Source: Lentzea waywayandensis
GTDB lineage: Bacteria; Actinomycetota; Actinomycetes; Mycobacteriales; Pseudonocardiaceae
Length of the DNA: 64,000 nucleotides
Direction: 5' to 3'
NCBI RefSeq assembly: GCF_900115955.1
Contig: NZ_FOYL01000018.1
Location: 62,001-126,000, forward strand
Each line of letters begins with the position of its first letter. The stretch's first letter is position 1. The notes under the pieces are model-generated. The model made no database searches and was not told the DNA's origin. It was given only the letters and a program-made list of their open reading frames with translations. The translations under genes were made by a program, and so were the position numbers. Positions 19,233 to 27,701 of the stretch are shown piece by piece.

Positions 19233-20349
19233 CGGCGTCGTGGTGGTGAGCCTGGAGCAGGCCGTCGCGGTGCCGTACGCGACCCGGCTGCTGGCCGATC
19301 TCGGCGCGCGGGTCATCAAGATCGAACGGCCTGGGGTGGGCGACTTCGCGCGCCACTACGACTCGTCGTGCGGCGAAGTGTCGTCGTACTTCGCGTGGAC
19401 GAACGCCGGCAAGGAGTCGGTGTCCCTGGACATCAACCACCCGGACGGCCGTGAGGTGCTGGAACGGCTGGTCGCGCGCGCTGACGTGCTGCTGTGCAAC
19501 CTGTCGCCGCGCGTGTGGGAGCGGCTGGCGCTGGAGCTGCCTTCGACGTTGATCGTCGGCGAGCTGTCCGGCTACGGCTGGGACGGCCCGTACGCGGACC
19601 GCAAGGCGTTCGACGCGCTGGTGCAGTCCGAGGCCGGGCTGGTGTCGCTGACCGGGGAGGGCGACGTGATGGCCCGCGCCGGGATCTCGGTCGCGGACAT
19701 CGCGGCGGGCGTCCAGCTGCAGGCGGCCGTGCTGGCGGCGTTGCTGCGACGCGGCCGGACGGGGGAAGGTGCCCGGCTGCGGCTGTCACTCTTCGCGGCG
19801 ATGGCCGAGTGGATGCACCAGCCGATGCTCTACGCCGCCGGAACGGGTGCCGCGGCCCCTCGGTCGGGCGCGCACCACCCGAGCATCGCGCCGTACGGCC
19901 CGGTGGCCTGCGCGGACGGCGCCGTGCACCTCGCCGTGCAGAACGACGGGCAGTGGCAACGCCTGTGCGACCTGATCGGGCTCGCGCCAGAGGAGAGGTT
20001 CGCCACAGTGACGTCCCGCGTGGAGCACCGCGCGGAGCTGCAGAAACTGCTGGAAAAGGCGTTTTCGGACCTCACCGCGGCCGAGTTGCTGACCACTCTG
20101 GACGCCGCCGACGTGCCGGCCGCACTCACCCGCCCGATCACCGACCTGGCCTCCCACCCGCAGCTCGACACGTGGGTTGACGTGCGCGTTCCCGGCGGGA
20201 CGGCACGGATGCTGCCGCCGCCGGTGGCCGGTTTCGAGTGGTCACCGGGTGCGGTTCCGGCACTCGGCGAGCACAATCAGGACGTGCTGACGTGGCTGGG
20301 CTATTCGAGTGAGGAACTGTCTTCCTTACGCGTGCGTTCCGTCCTCTGA
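19219..20349 (+). CDS. CaiB/BaiF family CoA-transferase
   Basis: A 376-residue family III CoA-transferase, which moves CoA between carboxylic acids. The N-terminus [20 protein letters not shown] and the following [16 protein letters not shown] are classic. [20 protein letters not shown] and [19 protein letters not shown] follow as in the family. TTG 19219 is preferred: GGGGAG precedes it and the protein then begins at the usual family position; GTG 19204 is possible. The reading frame overlaps the fdhD end, so the two are translated together. The substrate cannot be told. A link to formyl/oxalyl-CoA metabolism through FdhD is attractive but unproven. Confidence 0.88.
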   Translation: MRPLDGVVVVSLEQAVAVPYATRLLADLGARVIKIERPGVGDFARHYDSSCGEVSSYFAWTNAGKESVSLDINHPDGREVLERLVARADVLLCNLSPRVWERLALELPSTLIVGELSGYGWDGPYADRKAFDALVQSEAGLVSLTGEGDVMARAGISVADIAAGVQLQAAVLAALLRRGRTGEGARLRLSLFAAMAEWMHQPMLYAAGTGAAAPRSGAHHPSIAPYGPVACADGAVHLAVQNDGQWQRLCDLIGLAPEERFATVTSRVEHRAELQKLLEKAFSDLTAAELLTTLDAADVPAALTRPITDLASHPQLDTWVDVRVPGGTARMLPPPVAGFEWSPGAVPALGEHNQDVLTWLGYSSEELSSLRVRSVL

Positions 20350-20388
20350 GCAGGAAACGAGGAACGGTGCCCACGCGATGAGGTGAGC

Positions 20389-21267
20389 ATGGGGGAACCG
20401 AGGTACAGCCGCCGCACCCTCTTCGCGGCGATCGGCGTGGTCATCGCGACAGCCACCGGCGTCGCGACGTACGTGTCGTCCTCCAGCGCCGTCGAGCAGC
20501 AGATCGCGACGGCGGACCGGGTGAGGGCCACCTCCGCGGCGAAACCCGTGATCCGCTTCGAGCGCGTGTACTCGGCCGCCCGCCACCGCGACGTCACCCT
20601 CGCCTTCTACCTCCCGGCCGGCGCGAACCCCCGCGGCCTGCCGATGTCGATCCTGCTGCACGGCCTGAACGGCGACGCCAGGCACGCCGCCGTGGGCAAC
20701 CTGCCCGACGTCCTGGCCGCCGCCGTCGCCAAGGGCTCGGTGCCCGCGTTCGGCTTCGTCGCGGTCGACGGCGGCAACAACTACTGGCACGAGAACATCC
20801 CCGGCGACGACCCGATGGCCATGCTGCTCGACGAGGTCCCGCGCTGGCTCAAGGAACGCGGCTACGGCGAGCCGTTCGCGGTGACGGGGGTGTCGATGGG
20901 CGGCTTCGGTTCGCTGCTCTACGCCCGTCGCAGGGCCGAACGCGGCGACCCGGTCGCGGCCGCCGCGGTCATCTCCCCCGGCCTGATCACGACGTGGCCG
21001 GAGATGGCCAAGCGGCGGGCGTTCAAGAACGAGGGCGAGTGGGCGTCGCTCGACCCGTTGCGCCACCTCAAGTCGACCGGCCCGACCGCGTTGGGCGTGT
21101 GGATCGGCGACCGCGACAGGTTCATCGAGGGCACCCGCCGGTTCATCCGCGAGGTGCGGCCCGAGGTGAGCGCGGTGAAGGACGGAGGCCACGACGACGG
21201 GCTGTACCGGAAGGTGACGCCCGACGTCGTGCAGTTCCTCGCCAAGTACGCGAAGCGCGCGGTCTAG
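20389..21267 (+). CDS. exported alpha/beta-hydrolase esterase (antigen 85/esterase D-like)
   Basis: A 292-residue secreted hydrolase. The N-terminus YSRRTLFAAIGVV is a twin-arginine (Tat) type signal. The catalytic core has the oxyanion region ILLHGLNGD and the nucleophile elbow GVSMGGFGS; WIGDRDRFIEG and GGHDDGLY are the probable Asp and His regions. The layout resembles the esterase D and mycolyltransferase branch. The ATG at 20389 is chosen over GTG 20383. It is 39 bp after the CoA-transferase and its stop overlaps the convergent hydrolase stop by 4 bp. Confidence 0.85.
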   Translation: MGEPRYSRRTLFAAIGVVIATATGVATYVSSSSAVEQQIATADRVRATSAAKPVIRFERVYSAARHRDVTLAFYLPAGANPRGLPMSILLHGLNGDARHAAVGNLPDVLAAAVAKGSVPAFGFVAVDGGNNYWHENIPGDDPMAMLLDEVPRWLKERGYGEPFAVTGVSMGGFGSLLYARRRAERGDPVAAAAVISPGLITTWPEMAKRRAFKNEGEWASLDPLRHLKSTGPTALGVWIGDRDRFIEGTRRFIREVRPEVSAVKDGGHDDGLYRKVTPDVVQFLAKYAKRAV

Positions 21268-22562
21268 ACCCTGCGGGCCGCCCTGCCCCAGTGCAGGTAC
21301 TTCACCCGGTTCTGCTCGTCGCGTCCGTGCAGGACGACCACCGAGTGGTACCCGTCCTCCTTCTCCACGGCGATCAGCGCGTCGTCGCGCAACCCCGTGA
21401 ACTCGTACTCGTCGTTCTCGATGAGAGCAGCCGAGATGTCGTTGCGGGGCACGAACCGCAGCATCAGCCTGCCCCCGGCGCCCTCGGTGACGTGCGCCTC
21501 CAGGCCGGCTGAGCGGTAGACGCCGACGACCTTCTCGACGTCGATCGGCATCGGCACGACAGGCGGTGTGGGCAGTTCGGACTGGGTGATGTCCGCCAGA
21601 TCACCGAGCACCTGCCGGAAGACCGCGCGCACCAACGGCACGACCTGCCCGCCGTTGGTGAGAATCACGACCGCGAGTCCCGCTTCCGGGATCACCCGCA
21701 GGAACGACAGGAAGCCCAGCGTGCCTCCGGTGTGGCTCACCCCGGTGAGGCCGTTGGCGTGGCGCTGCACCATCCAGCCGAGGCCCTGCTGGGCGGCGGT
21801 CCCGAAGTTCGGCAGGTCGACCTGGGGCTCGCGCATCGTGTCGAACTCGCTGCTGATGAGGTGCATCCGCGCGAACTCCGCCAGGTCGCGTGCGCTCATC
21901 GCGAGCGCCGAGCCCGCCGGGGCGTCCGCCTCGGTCATCAGCTTCTCGGCAGGCTTGAGCCCCTTGCCCAGGTGCCCGGTCGCACACGTCTGCGTGGCGT
22001 ACTCGGCGTGGCTGGTGGCTGCGGTGCGCAGGCCGAGCGGCTCGATCAGGCGTTCCCGCAGCACGACGTTGAAAGGCTTGTCCCGCAACACTTCCACGAT
22101 CCGCCCGAGCACCACGTACCCGCTGTTGCAGTACGTGTAGAACTCGCCCGGCGGGACCTCCTGCGCCGCGGTGACCATGAGTTCGACGTACTTCTTGATC
22201 CTGTCGTCGCCGCTGCCGGTGTCGTGCCAGAGATCGCCCTCGAAGCCGCCGGTGTGGGTGAGGAGATGGCGCGGCGTGATGATCCGCGCGGCCTGCTCGT
22301 CGGCGAGCTTGAACTCAGGCAGCACGTCGCGCACCGGGCGGTCGAGGTCGAGCAGGCCCTCGTTCACCAGCTCCTGCACGAGCGTCGCCGTCCAGACCTT
22401 GGTGATCGACCCGATCTGGAAGATGGAGTCCGTCGTCACCTTCTCGCCGGTGACGTTGTTCAGCACACCTGCTGCCATGTCGACGATTTCGCCGTTGTGC
22501 AGCACCGCGACCTGGGCACCTACGACGCCGTGTTCCGCGATCAGCTCGTCCAGATTGATCAT
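21264..22562 (-). CDS. serine hydrolase, class C beta-lactamase fold (copy 1)
   Basis: A 432-residue beta-lactamase/PBP-like hydrolase. The S-x-x-K motif is SITK (S52, K55), the Y-x-N motif YCN (Y144-N146), and a C-terminal HTGG follows residue 280. There is no signal peptide, so it is probably a cytoplasmic esterase or peptidase rather than an antibiotic-resistance enzyme. The last 100 residues form a lipocalin-like beta domain often attached to this family. It is a tandem paralogue of the next gene (22584-23786), 21 bp apart. A comparable family member (lipP) is recalled next to tig in M. tuberculosis. Confidence 0.88.
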   Translation of the reverse strand: MINLDELIAEHGVVGAQVAVLHNGEIVDMAAGVLNNVTGEKVTTDSIFQIGSITKVWTATLVQELVNEGLLDLDRPVRDVLPEFKLADEQAARIITPRHLLTHTGGFEGDLWHDTGSGDDRIKKYVELMVTAAQEVPPGEFYTYCNSGYVVLGRIVEVLRDKPFNVVLRERLIEPLGLRTAATSHAEYATQTCATGHLGKGLKPAEKLMTEADAPAGSALAMSARDLAEFARMHLISSEFDTMREPQVDLPNFGTAAQQGLGWMVQRHANGLTGVSHTGGTLGFLSFLRVIPEAGLAVVILTNGGQVVPLVRAVFRQVLGDLADITQSELPTPPVVPMPIDVEKVVGVYRSAGLEAHVTEGAGGRLMLRFVPRNDISAALIENDEYEFTGLRDDALIAVEKEDGYHSVVVLHGRDEQNRVKYLHWGRAARRV

Positions 22563-22583
22563 GATTCTCTCCCCCAGGAGTTC

Positions 22584-23786
22584 TCAGATTCGGACGGCCG
22601 CCCGTCCGAAGTGCAGCAAGCCGTTCATGAGCACCAGCACGGTGTGTGGTTTCTCCACGGCGATCAACGCATCGTCGCGGAGCCGTACGAACTCGCGTTC
22701 GTCACCGTCGAGCCGGACCAGTACGCGCCCGTGACCTGCTTGCGTGACAACCACTTCGTGGCCCGCACAGCGGTAGGTGCCCGTCACGCGCTCCACGTCG
22801 ACCGGTTCCGGGTCGGCGGGCGGGACCGGCAACGCGGCCCTGCGCACACCCGCGAGTTCGCTGAAGAGGTTCGCGACGACGTCGTCGAACACCGCCTGCG
22901 CCCGGCCACCGCTGGCGACCAGGGCGATCGCGACCCCGCGTTCCGGCGCGACCCGCAGGTACGCGCTCAGTCCCTTGTTGCCTCCGTTGTGGCCCACCAC
23001 CAGGCCGCCGGAGTAGTCGTGCAGCTCCCAGCCGAGGCCCCATCGGGAGCGATAACCGAAGTCCGGCAACGACACCTGCGGCTCGCGCATGATCGCGAAC
23101 GCCGGTGTCGCCAGGTGCATGCGCGCGAACGCGAGCAGGTCGCGGGCGCTCATCGCCAGCGCCGACCCGGCGGGCCAGTCGGACTCCGGCCCAGGATCGG
23201 TCACCGGCTGTCCGTCCACATGCCCCACGGCGGCGTGCACCGCAGCGCCCTCCGCGTACGTCGTCGCGACGGTGAGGCCGAGCGGCACGGCCAGCCGTTC
23301 CTTGAGGACGGTGTTGAAAGGCTTGCCGCGCAACACTTCCACGATCCGGCCGAGCACCGTGAACCCGCTGTTGCAGTAGGACCACAGCTCGCCCGGCGGA
23401 CTGATCTGCGGGGCGTCGGCCAGCCGCGCCACGAACCTCTCGACGGCGTCGTCGCCTGAGCCGGTGTCGTGGAACAGATCGCCGTCGATGCCCGACGTGT
23501 GGGTCAGCAGCTGCCGCGGCGTGATGACCGGCCGGAAGTCCGGCAGGATGTCGCGCGCCGGCCGGTCGAGATCGAGCCGGCCCTCGTTCGCGAGCTCCTG
23601 GACGAGCGTCGCCGTCCAGACCTTGGTGATCGACGCGATCTGGAAGAGCGAGTCCGTCGTCACCGGTGCGCGCGTGCCGGCGTTCAGCTCGCCCGCGGCA
23701 ACGTCGGCGATCTCGCCGTCGGTCAGGACGGCGAGCTGGGCGCCGACGACACCGTGTTCCTCGATCAGTTCGGCAAGGTCGATCAC
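22584..23786 (-). CDS. serine hydrolase, class C beta-lactamase fold (copy 2)
   Basis: A 400-residue paralogue of the adjacent hydrolase, sharing the stretch EHGVVGAQ and FQIASITKVWTATLVQEL. SITK is at S52-K55 and YCN at Y137-N139. It is shorter than its neighbour, mainly in the C-terminal domain. GTG 23786 follows a GGGGGGAA ribosome-binding site. It lies 22 bp after the alpha/beta hydrolase gene (23809-24387), so three hydrolases form one leftward operon. Confidence 0.87.
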   Translation of the reverse strand: MIDLAELIEEHGVVGAQLAVLTDGEIADVAAGELNAGTRAPVTTDSLFQIASITKVWTATLVQELANEGRLDLDRPARDILPDFRPVITPRQLLTHTSGIDGDLFHDTGSGDDAVERFVARLADAPQISPPGELWSYCNSGFTVLGRIVEVLRGKPFNTVLKERLAVPLGLTVATTYAEGAAVHAAVGHVDGQPVTDPGPESDWPAGSALAMSARDLLAFARMHLATPAFAIMREPQVSLPDFGYRSRWGLGWELHDYSGGLVVGHNGGNKGLSAYLRVAPERGVAIALVASGGRAQAVFDDVVANLFSELAGVRRAALPVPPADPEPVDVERVTGTYRCAGHEVVVTQAGHGRVLVRLDGDEREFVRLRDDALIAVEKPHTVLVLMNGLLHFGRAAVRI

Positions 23787-23808
23787 GTTCCCCCCAAGGA
23801 AGTGACGT

Positions 23809-24387
23809 CTAGCGCGGCGAGAGCGGCACCGTCTTCGACCGCACCCACTTGAGCACCGCGGGCCACTCCCCGTAGCCCGCGTCGATGTTGATGTGCCCGG
23901 CACCCGGCAGCACGTCGATCTCGATCCGCAACGCCTCGGCGAGCTGCTTGGCGGCCTGCATCGAACAGTGCGGGTCGCCCTCGCCCGCGACCAGGCGGGT
24001 CTCGGTGGCGGCACGGCGCAGGCCGGCCGGGTCGAGCGGGGCGGGGAAGAACGACTTGATGGCCGGTTCCGGGTGGTCCAGCTCGGGCGGGGCGACCAGC
24101 AGCACGCGGTCGACGTGGGCGATGTTCTCGCGGGCCGCGTGGTGCAGCCAGAGGTAGCAGCCGAGCGAGTGCGCGACGACGACCCGTTCGCGGTCGGCCG
24201 GCAGTGCTTCGAGGTGGGTGTCGAGCTCACTGAGCCAGGTGTCGCGGTCGGGCGCGTCGGGGCTGCTGAAGTGCGGCAGGTCGGCGAGGCCGCCGTGCTC
24301 GGACACCGTCTGGGCCAGCCAGCGCTGCCAGTGTCCGGGGCCGGAACCGGTGTAGCCGTGGAGCAGGAGCACGTGAGGCAACGACAT
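23809..24387 (-). CDS. alpha/beta hydrolase of the RBBP9/YdeN family
   Basis: A 192-residue hydrolase. Nucleophile S74 is in VVAHSLGCYL, H165 in PGAGHIN and the likely acid in the GEGDPHCS loop. The N-terminus MSLPHVLLLHGYTGSGPGHW and the length match the RBBP9/YdeN serine-hydrolase family. First gene of the operon with the two beta-lactamase-fold hydrolases. The natural substrate is unknown. Confidence 0.85.
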   Translation of the reverse strand: MSLPHVLLLHGYTGSGPGHWQRWLAQTVSEHGGLADLPHFSSPDAPDRDTWLSELDTHLEALPADRERVVVAHSLGCYLWLHHAARENIAHVDRVLLVAPPELDHPEPAIKSFFPAPLDPAGLRRAATETRLVAGEGDPHCSMQAAKQLAEALRIEIDVLPGAGHINIDAGYGEWPAVLKWVRSKTVPLSPR

Positions 24388-24416
24388 GCCTCCACCTTAG
24401 GACTTGCGGAACGACG

Positions 24417-24447
24417 AAGGGCGCCCGGCCGGAGACCAGGCGCCCTT
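24417..24447. terminator. intrinsic terminator between clpX and the hydrolase operon
   Basis: A perfect 9-bp stem AAGGGCGCC/GGCGCCCTT (24417-24425 with 24439-24447) with a 13-base loop lies between the clpX 3' end and the start of the RBBP9-like hydrolase gene (24387). It probably ends clpX transcription (leftward) after the repeat element at 24456-24544. Confidence 0.6.
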
Positions 24448-24455
24448 TCGACTGT

Positions 24456-24544
24456 GCCCGGGGTCTGGGGTGTCCCCGGAGAACACGACGACGGTCTTTC
24501 AGGCGAGCGCTCTGCGCGAGCAGAACTCCCCCCAGACCGTCGCC
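24456..24544. repeat. structured repeat element, copy 1, 3' of clpX
   Basis: Copy 1 of a repeat described further at 26032-26234. It has a CTGGGG-type module (24456-24479), a variable outer stem (24487-24497 with 24534-24544, ten of eleven positions paired) and a conserved core near GGCGAGCGCTCTGCGCGAGC (24502-24521). It ends two bases before the clpX stop codon, so it is at the 3' end of the clpX message. Confidence 0.65.
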
Positions 24545-24546
24545 GT

Positions 24547-25827
24547 CTAAGCGGACTTCTCCCGACGCTCCCGGCGCGAGGGCTGCCGGGCCACGATGGT
24601 CGGGTTCACGTTCTCCTTCACCGTCTGCTCGGTGATGACGACCTTGGCGACGTCCGTGCGGCTCGGGATGTCGTACATCACGGGCAGCAGGACCTCTTCC
24701 ATGATCGCCCGGAGGCCACGAGCACCGGTCCCGCGCAGGATCGCCTGATCAGCGATCGCTTCGAGCGCGGTCTTGGTGAACTCGAGCTCGACGCCGTCCA
24801 TCTCGAAGAGCTTCTGGTACTGCTTCACCAGAGCGTTCTTCGGCTCGGTGAGGATCATCACCAGCGACGGCTTGTCGAGGTTCGTGACGGAGGCGACCAT
24901 CGGCAGACGCCCGATGAACTCGGGGATCAGACCGAACTTGATCAGGTCCTCCGGCATGGAGTCGGCGAAGAAGTCCGACGCCTCCACCTCGGCCTTGGAG
25001 CGGACCTCGGCACCGAAGCCCAGGCCTCGCTTGCCGACGCGGTCCTGGATGATCTTCTCCAGGCCTGCGAACGCACCCGCCACGATGAACAGCACGTTCG
25101 TCGTGTCGATCTGGATGAACTCCTGGTGCGGGTGCTTGCGGCCGCCCTGCGGTGGCACCGACGCCGTGGTGCCTTCCAGGATCTTGAGCAACGCCTGCTG
25201 GACGCCCTCACCGGAGACATCGCGCGTGATCGACGGGTTTTCACTCTTCCGAGCGATCTTGTCGACCTCGTCGATGTAGATGATGCCCGTCTCGGCGCGC
25301 TTCACGTCGTAGTCGGCGGCCTGGATGAGCTTCAGGAGGATGTTCTCGACGTCCTCACCGACGTACCCGGCCTCCGTCAGCGCCGTCGCGTCGGCGATGG
25401 CGAACGGCACGTTGAGCATCTTCGCGAGCGTCTGCGCGAGGTAGGTCTTGCCGCACCCCGTCGGGCCGAGCATCAGGATGTTCGACTTCGCCAGCTCGAC
25501 GCCGTCGTCACGACCCTCGCGCCCGCGGTCGCCCGCCTGGATGCGCTTGTAGTGGTTGTAGACGGCGACGGACAGGGTGCGCTTGGCGTCACTCTGGCCG
25601 ATGACGTACTGGTCGAGGAACTCGTGGATCTCGGCGGGCTTCGGCAGCTCGTCGAGCTTCACGTCACCGGCTTCGGCCAGCTCCTCCTCGATGATCTCGT
25701 TGCAGAGATCGATGCACTCATCGCAGATGTAAACGCCGGGGCCGGCGATGAGCTTCTTCACCTGCTTTTGGCTCTTTCCGCAGAAAGAGCACTTCAGCAA
25801 GTCGCCGCCGTCACCGATACGCGCCAT
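24547..25827 (-). CDS. clpX: ATP-dependent Clp protease ATPase subunit ClpX
   Basis: A 426-residue AAA+ unfoldase that feeds substrates to ClpP1P2. The N-terminal zinc-binding domain has C13, C16, C35 and C38. Walker A is GPTGCGKT (121-128) and Walker B IIYIDE (182-187). The pore-loop and sensor regions are typical of ClpX. The ATG at 25827 ([17 protein letters not shown]) is the family start; the frame is open 24 codons further upstream. Usually essential in actinobacteria. The clpP2 stop is 412 bp upstream, separated by repeats. Confidence 0.98.
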   Translation of the reverse strand: MARIGDGGDLLKCSFCGKSQKQVKKLIAGPGVYICDECIDLCNEIIEEELAEAGDVKLDELPKPAEIHEFLDQYVIGQSDAKRTLSVAVYNHYKRIQAGDRGREGRDDGVELAKSNILMLGPTGCGKTYLAQTLAKMLNVPFAIADATALTEAGYVGEDVENILLKLIQAADYDVKRAETGIIYIDEVDKIARKSENPSITRDVSGEGVQQALLKILEGTTASVPPQGGRKHPHQEFIQIDTTNVLFIVAGAFAGLEKIIQDRVGKRGLGFGAEVRSKAEVEASDFFADSMPEDLIKFGLIPEFIGRLPMVASVTNLDKPSLVMILTEPKNALVKQYQKLFEMDGVELEFTKTALEAIADQAILRGTGARGLRAIMEEVLLPVMYDIPSRTDVAKVVITEQTVKENVNPTIVARQPSRRERREKSA

Positions 25828-26031
25828 GACCGCTGACCTATGTCCCCTCCGGCGCACACCTGCTGTAGTGCGCCTGCTGACTTGCTGTGGCAGTCCCACT
25901 GGCTGTGGGTGCTGAGCCCGTTCTCCTGACGGTACCTGGCCGACCCCGTTTCAGGGGAGGACCAGCGTCCCCCCGACGCGCCGATCAGGCCAGATAACCG
26001 GTCACGTCGGCGTGTCGGGTGGGCGCGAAGT

Positions 26032-26114
26032 GCCCGGGGTGTGGGGTGTCCCCACAGGTAACACCGGGCGGAGGACGAGGCGAGCGCTCTTGGCGAGCAC
26101 TCGTTCGCCCTCCG
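26032..26114. repeat. structured repeat element, copy 2
   Basis: Module GTGTGGGGTGTCCCCAC-type hairpin (26032-26054), outer stem CGGAGG (26069-26074) with CCTCCG (26109-26114), inner ACGAG/CTCGT, and core GGCGAGCGCTCTTGGCGAGC (26079-26098). The outer stem sequence differs from copies 1 and 4 but still pairs. Confidence 0.65.
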
Positions 26115-26117
26115 GTC

Positions 26118-26142
26118 GCCCGGGCTCTGGGGTTTCCCAGAG
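26118..26142. repeat. structured repeat element, copy 3 (module only)
   Basis: Only the first module is present. CTCTGGG and CCCAGAG close a hairpin around GTTT. The core and outer stem are missing, so it is a partial copy between copies 2 and 4. Confidence 0.5.
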
Positions 26143-26152
26143 CATGGGCACC

Positions 26153-26234
26153 GACCCGGGGTCTGGGGTGTCCCCAGCATCACCGGGAGGCGGATGGGCG
26201 AGCGCTCTTCGCGAGCACACCTCGCCTGTCCGCC
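26153..26234. repeat. structured repeat element, copy 4, at the clpP2 3' end
   Basis: Module CCGGGGTCTGGGGTGTCCCC (within 26153-26177), outer stem GGCGGA (26189-26194) with TCCGCC (26229-26234), and core GGCGAGCGCTCTTCGCGAGC (26197-26216). It ends five bases before the clpP2 stop, mirroring copy 1 at clpX. Confidence 0.65.
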
Positions 26235-26239
26235 GTCGC

Positions 26240-26869
26240 TCAGGACTTGGCGGAAAGCTTGCGGTAGGGCAGCACCGTGTCGACGATGCCGTACTCCCTG
26301 GCCTCCTCGGCCGTCAGGATCCGGTCGCGCTCGATGCTCTCGCGGACCTCCTCTGCCGTCCGGTTCGTGTGCCGCGCGAGGGTGGACTCCATCAGGCGGC
26401 GCACGCGCTGGATCTCGTTCGACTGGATCTCCAGGTCGGACACCTGACCGTACGCGCCCTCCATCGAAGGCTGGTGGATCAGGATTCGCGCGTTGGGCAG
26501 TGCGTGGCGCTTACCAGGCGTTCCAGCGGCCAGCAGCACGGCCGCGGCGGAGGCCGCCTGGCCGAGGCAGTACGTCTGGATGTCGGGGCGGACGAACTGC
26601 ATCGTGTCGTAGATGGCCATCAGCGAGGTGAACGAGCCACCCGGCGAGTTGATGTACATCAGGATGTCGCGGTCGGGGTCCTCGGACTCGAGCACCAGCA
26701 GCTGCGCCATGACGTCGTTCGCCGAAGCGTCGTCAACCTGCACGCCGAGGAAGATGATGCGCTCCTCGAAGAGCTTGTTGTACGGATTCGACTCCTTCAT
26801 GCCATAGCTGGTGCGCTCGACGAACGACGGCAGCACGTACCGCGACTGCGGCAGGTGGAACTGGCTCAC
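26240..26869 (-). CDS. clpP2: ATP-dependent Clp protease proteolytic subunit ClpP2
   Basis: A 209-residue serine protease subunit. Catalytic triad S107 (GQAASAAA), H132 ([10 protein letters not shown]) and D182 (ERDRI), inferred by alignment to known ClpP. It partners ClpP1 and ClpX. It is 20 bp downstream of clpP1 in a leftward operon. The two-subunit arrangement is normal for actinobacteria. Confidence 0.96.
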   Translation of the reverse strand: MSQFHLPQSRYVLPSFVERTSYGMKESNPYNKLFEERIIFLGVQVDDASANDVMAQLLVLESEDPDRDILMYINSPGGSFTSLMAIYDTMQFVRPDIQTYCLGQAASAAAVLLAAGTPGKRHALPNARILIHQPSMEGAYGQVSDLEIQSNEIQRVRRLMESTLARHTNRTAEEVRESIERDRILTAEEAREYGIVDTVLPYRKLSAKS

Positions 26870-26889
26870 TTGAGGTCTCCTAGCTGACG

Positions 26890-27507
26890 TCAGTTGTTCG
26901 AGTCGCCGACGGGCTGGGCCCGGGTGACGACCTTGTCGACGAAGCCGTACTCGAGCGCTTCCTGCGCCGTGAACCAGCGGTCGCGGTCGGAGTCGCGGGT
27001 GATGGTCTCGAGCGTCTGGCCGGTGTGCTCGGCGATGAGCTCCGCCATCTCGCGCTTGGTGCGCGTCAGCATGTCCGCCTGGATCGCGATGTCCGCGGCC
27101 GTACCGCCGACACCGGCCGAGGGCTGGTGCATGAGGATCCGCGCGTGCGGAAGCGCGTGGCGCTTGCCCGGTGTACCGGCGGAGAGAAGGAACTGCCCCA
27201 TCGACGCCGCGAGGCCCATCGCGTACGTGGCGACATCCGGCTGGATGAGCTGCATCGTGTCGAAGATGGCCATGCCCGCCGTGACGGAACCACCCGGCGA
27301 GTTGATGTAGAGCGTGATGTCCTTGTCGGGGTCTTCAGCGGCCAGCAGCAGCAGCTGAGCGGTGATCTGGTTGGCGATGCCCTCTTCGACCTGTGATCCC
27401 AGGACGATGATCCGCTCGCGGAGCAGCCGCTCGTACACCGAGTCGTTGAGGTTCATCCCGGCGGTGGCCGACCGCATCTCGGGGGTCGGGAAGGAGTGCT
27501 GCGTCAC
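26890..27507 (-). CDS. clpP1: ATP-dependent Clp protease proteolytic subunit ClpP1
   Basis: A 205-residue subunit with S102 (AASMG), H127 (MHQPSAG) and D176. GTG 27507 ([17 protein letters not shown]) is preferred because it resembles mycobacterial ClpP1 starts; a TTG 14 codons upstream is less likely, and ATG 27477 is an alternative. Upstream lies the tig gene with its terminator. Confidence 0.95.
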   Translation of the reverse strand: MTQHSFPTPEMRSATAGMNLNDSVYERLLRERIIVLGSQVEEGIANQITAQLLLLAAEDPDKDITLYINSPGGSVTAGMAIFDTMQLIQPDVATYAMGLAASMGQFLLSAGTPGKRHALPHARILMHQPSAGVGGTAADIAIQADMLTRTKREMAELIAEHTGQTLETITRDSDRDRWFTAQEALEYGFVDKVVTRAQPVGDSNN

Positions 27508-27661
27508 GTCTGCCTGCCTAACTCCAGGTGGAACGAATCTGGATGTCAAAACTCTCTGCGATCGACCTTAACGAAGACGGGCGGCGTCAGATGCCCGACA
27601 CCGCCCGCGTTCGCTGTGGGCAGTATTTTCTGGCGCTCGCCCGCTCGCGCGTCAGGGACTT

Positions 27662-27698
27662 GGTCGTCCGAAATGGGCTATGCCGATTTCGGACGACC
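27662..27698. terminator. terminator immediately after tig
   Basis: A perfect 13-bp inverted repeat (27662-27674 with 27686-27698, arms GGTCGTCCGAAAT and ATTTCGGACGACC) with an 11-base loop, three bases past the tig stop on the minus strand. No U-tract. Confidence 0.75.
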
Positions 27699-27701
27699 GA
27701 G

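Noticed and set aside
27508-27661. A ClgR binding site upstream of clpP1
   Set aside because: Only a half site GTTCGCT near 27609 is visible; the second half is not conserved enough.
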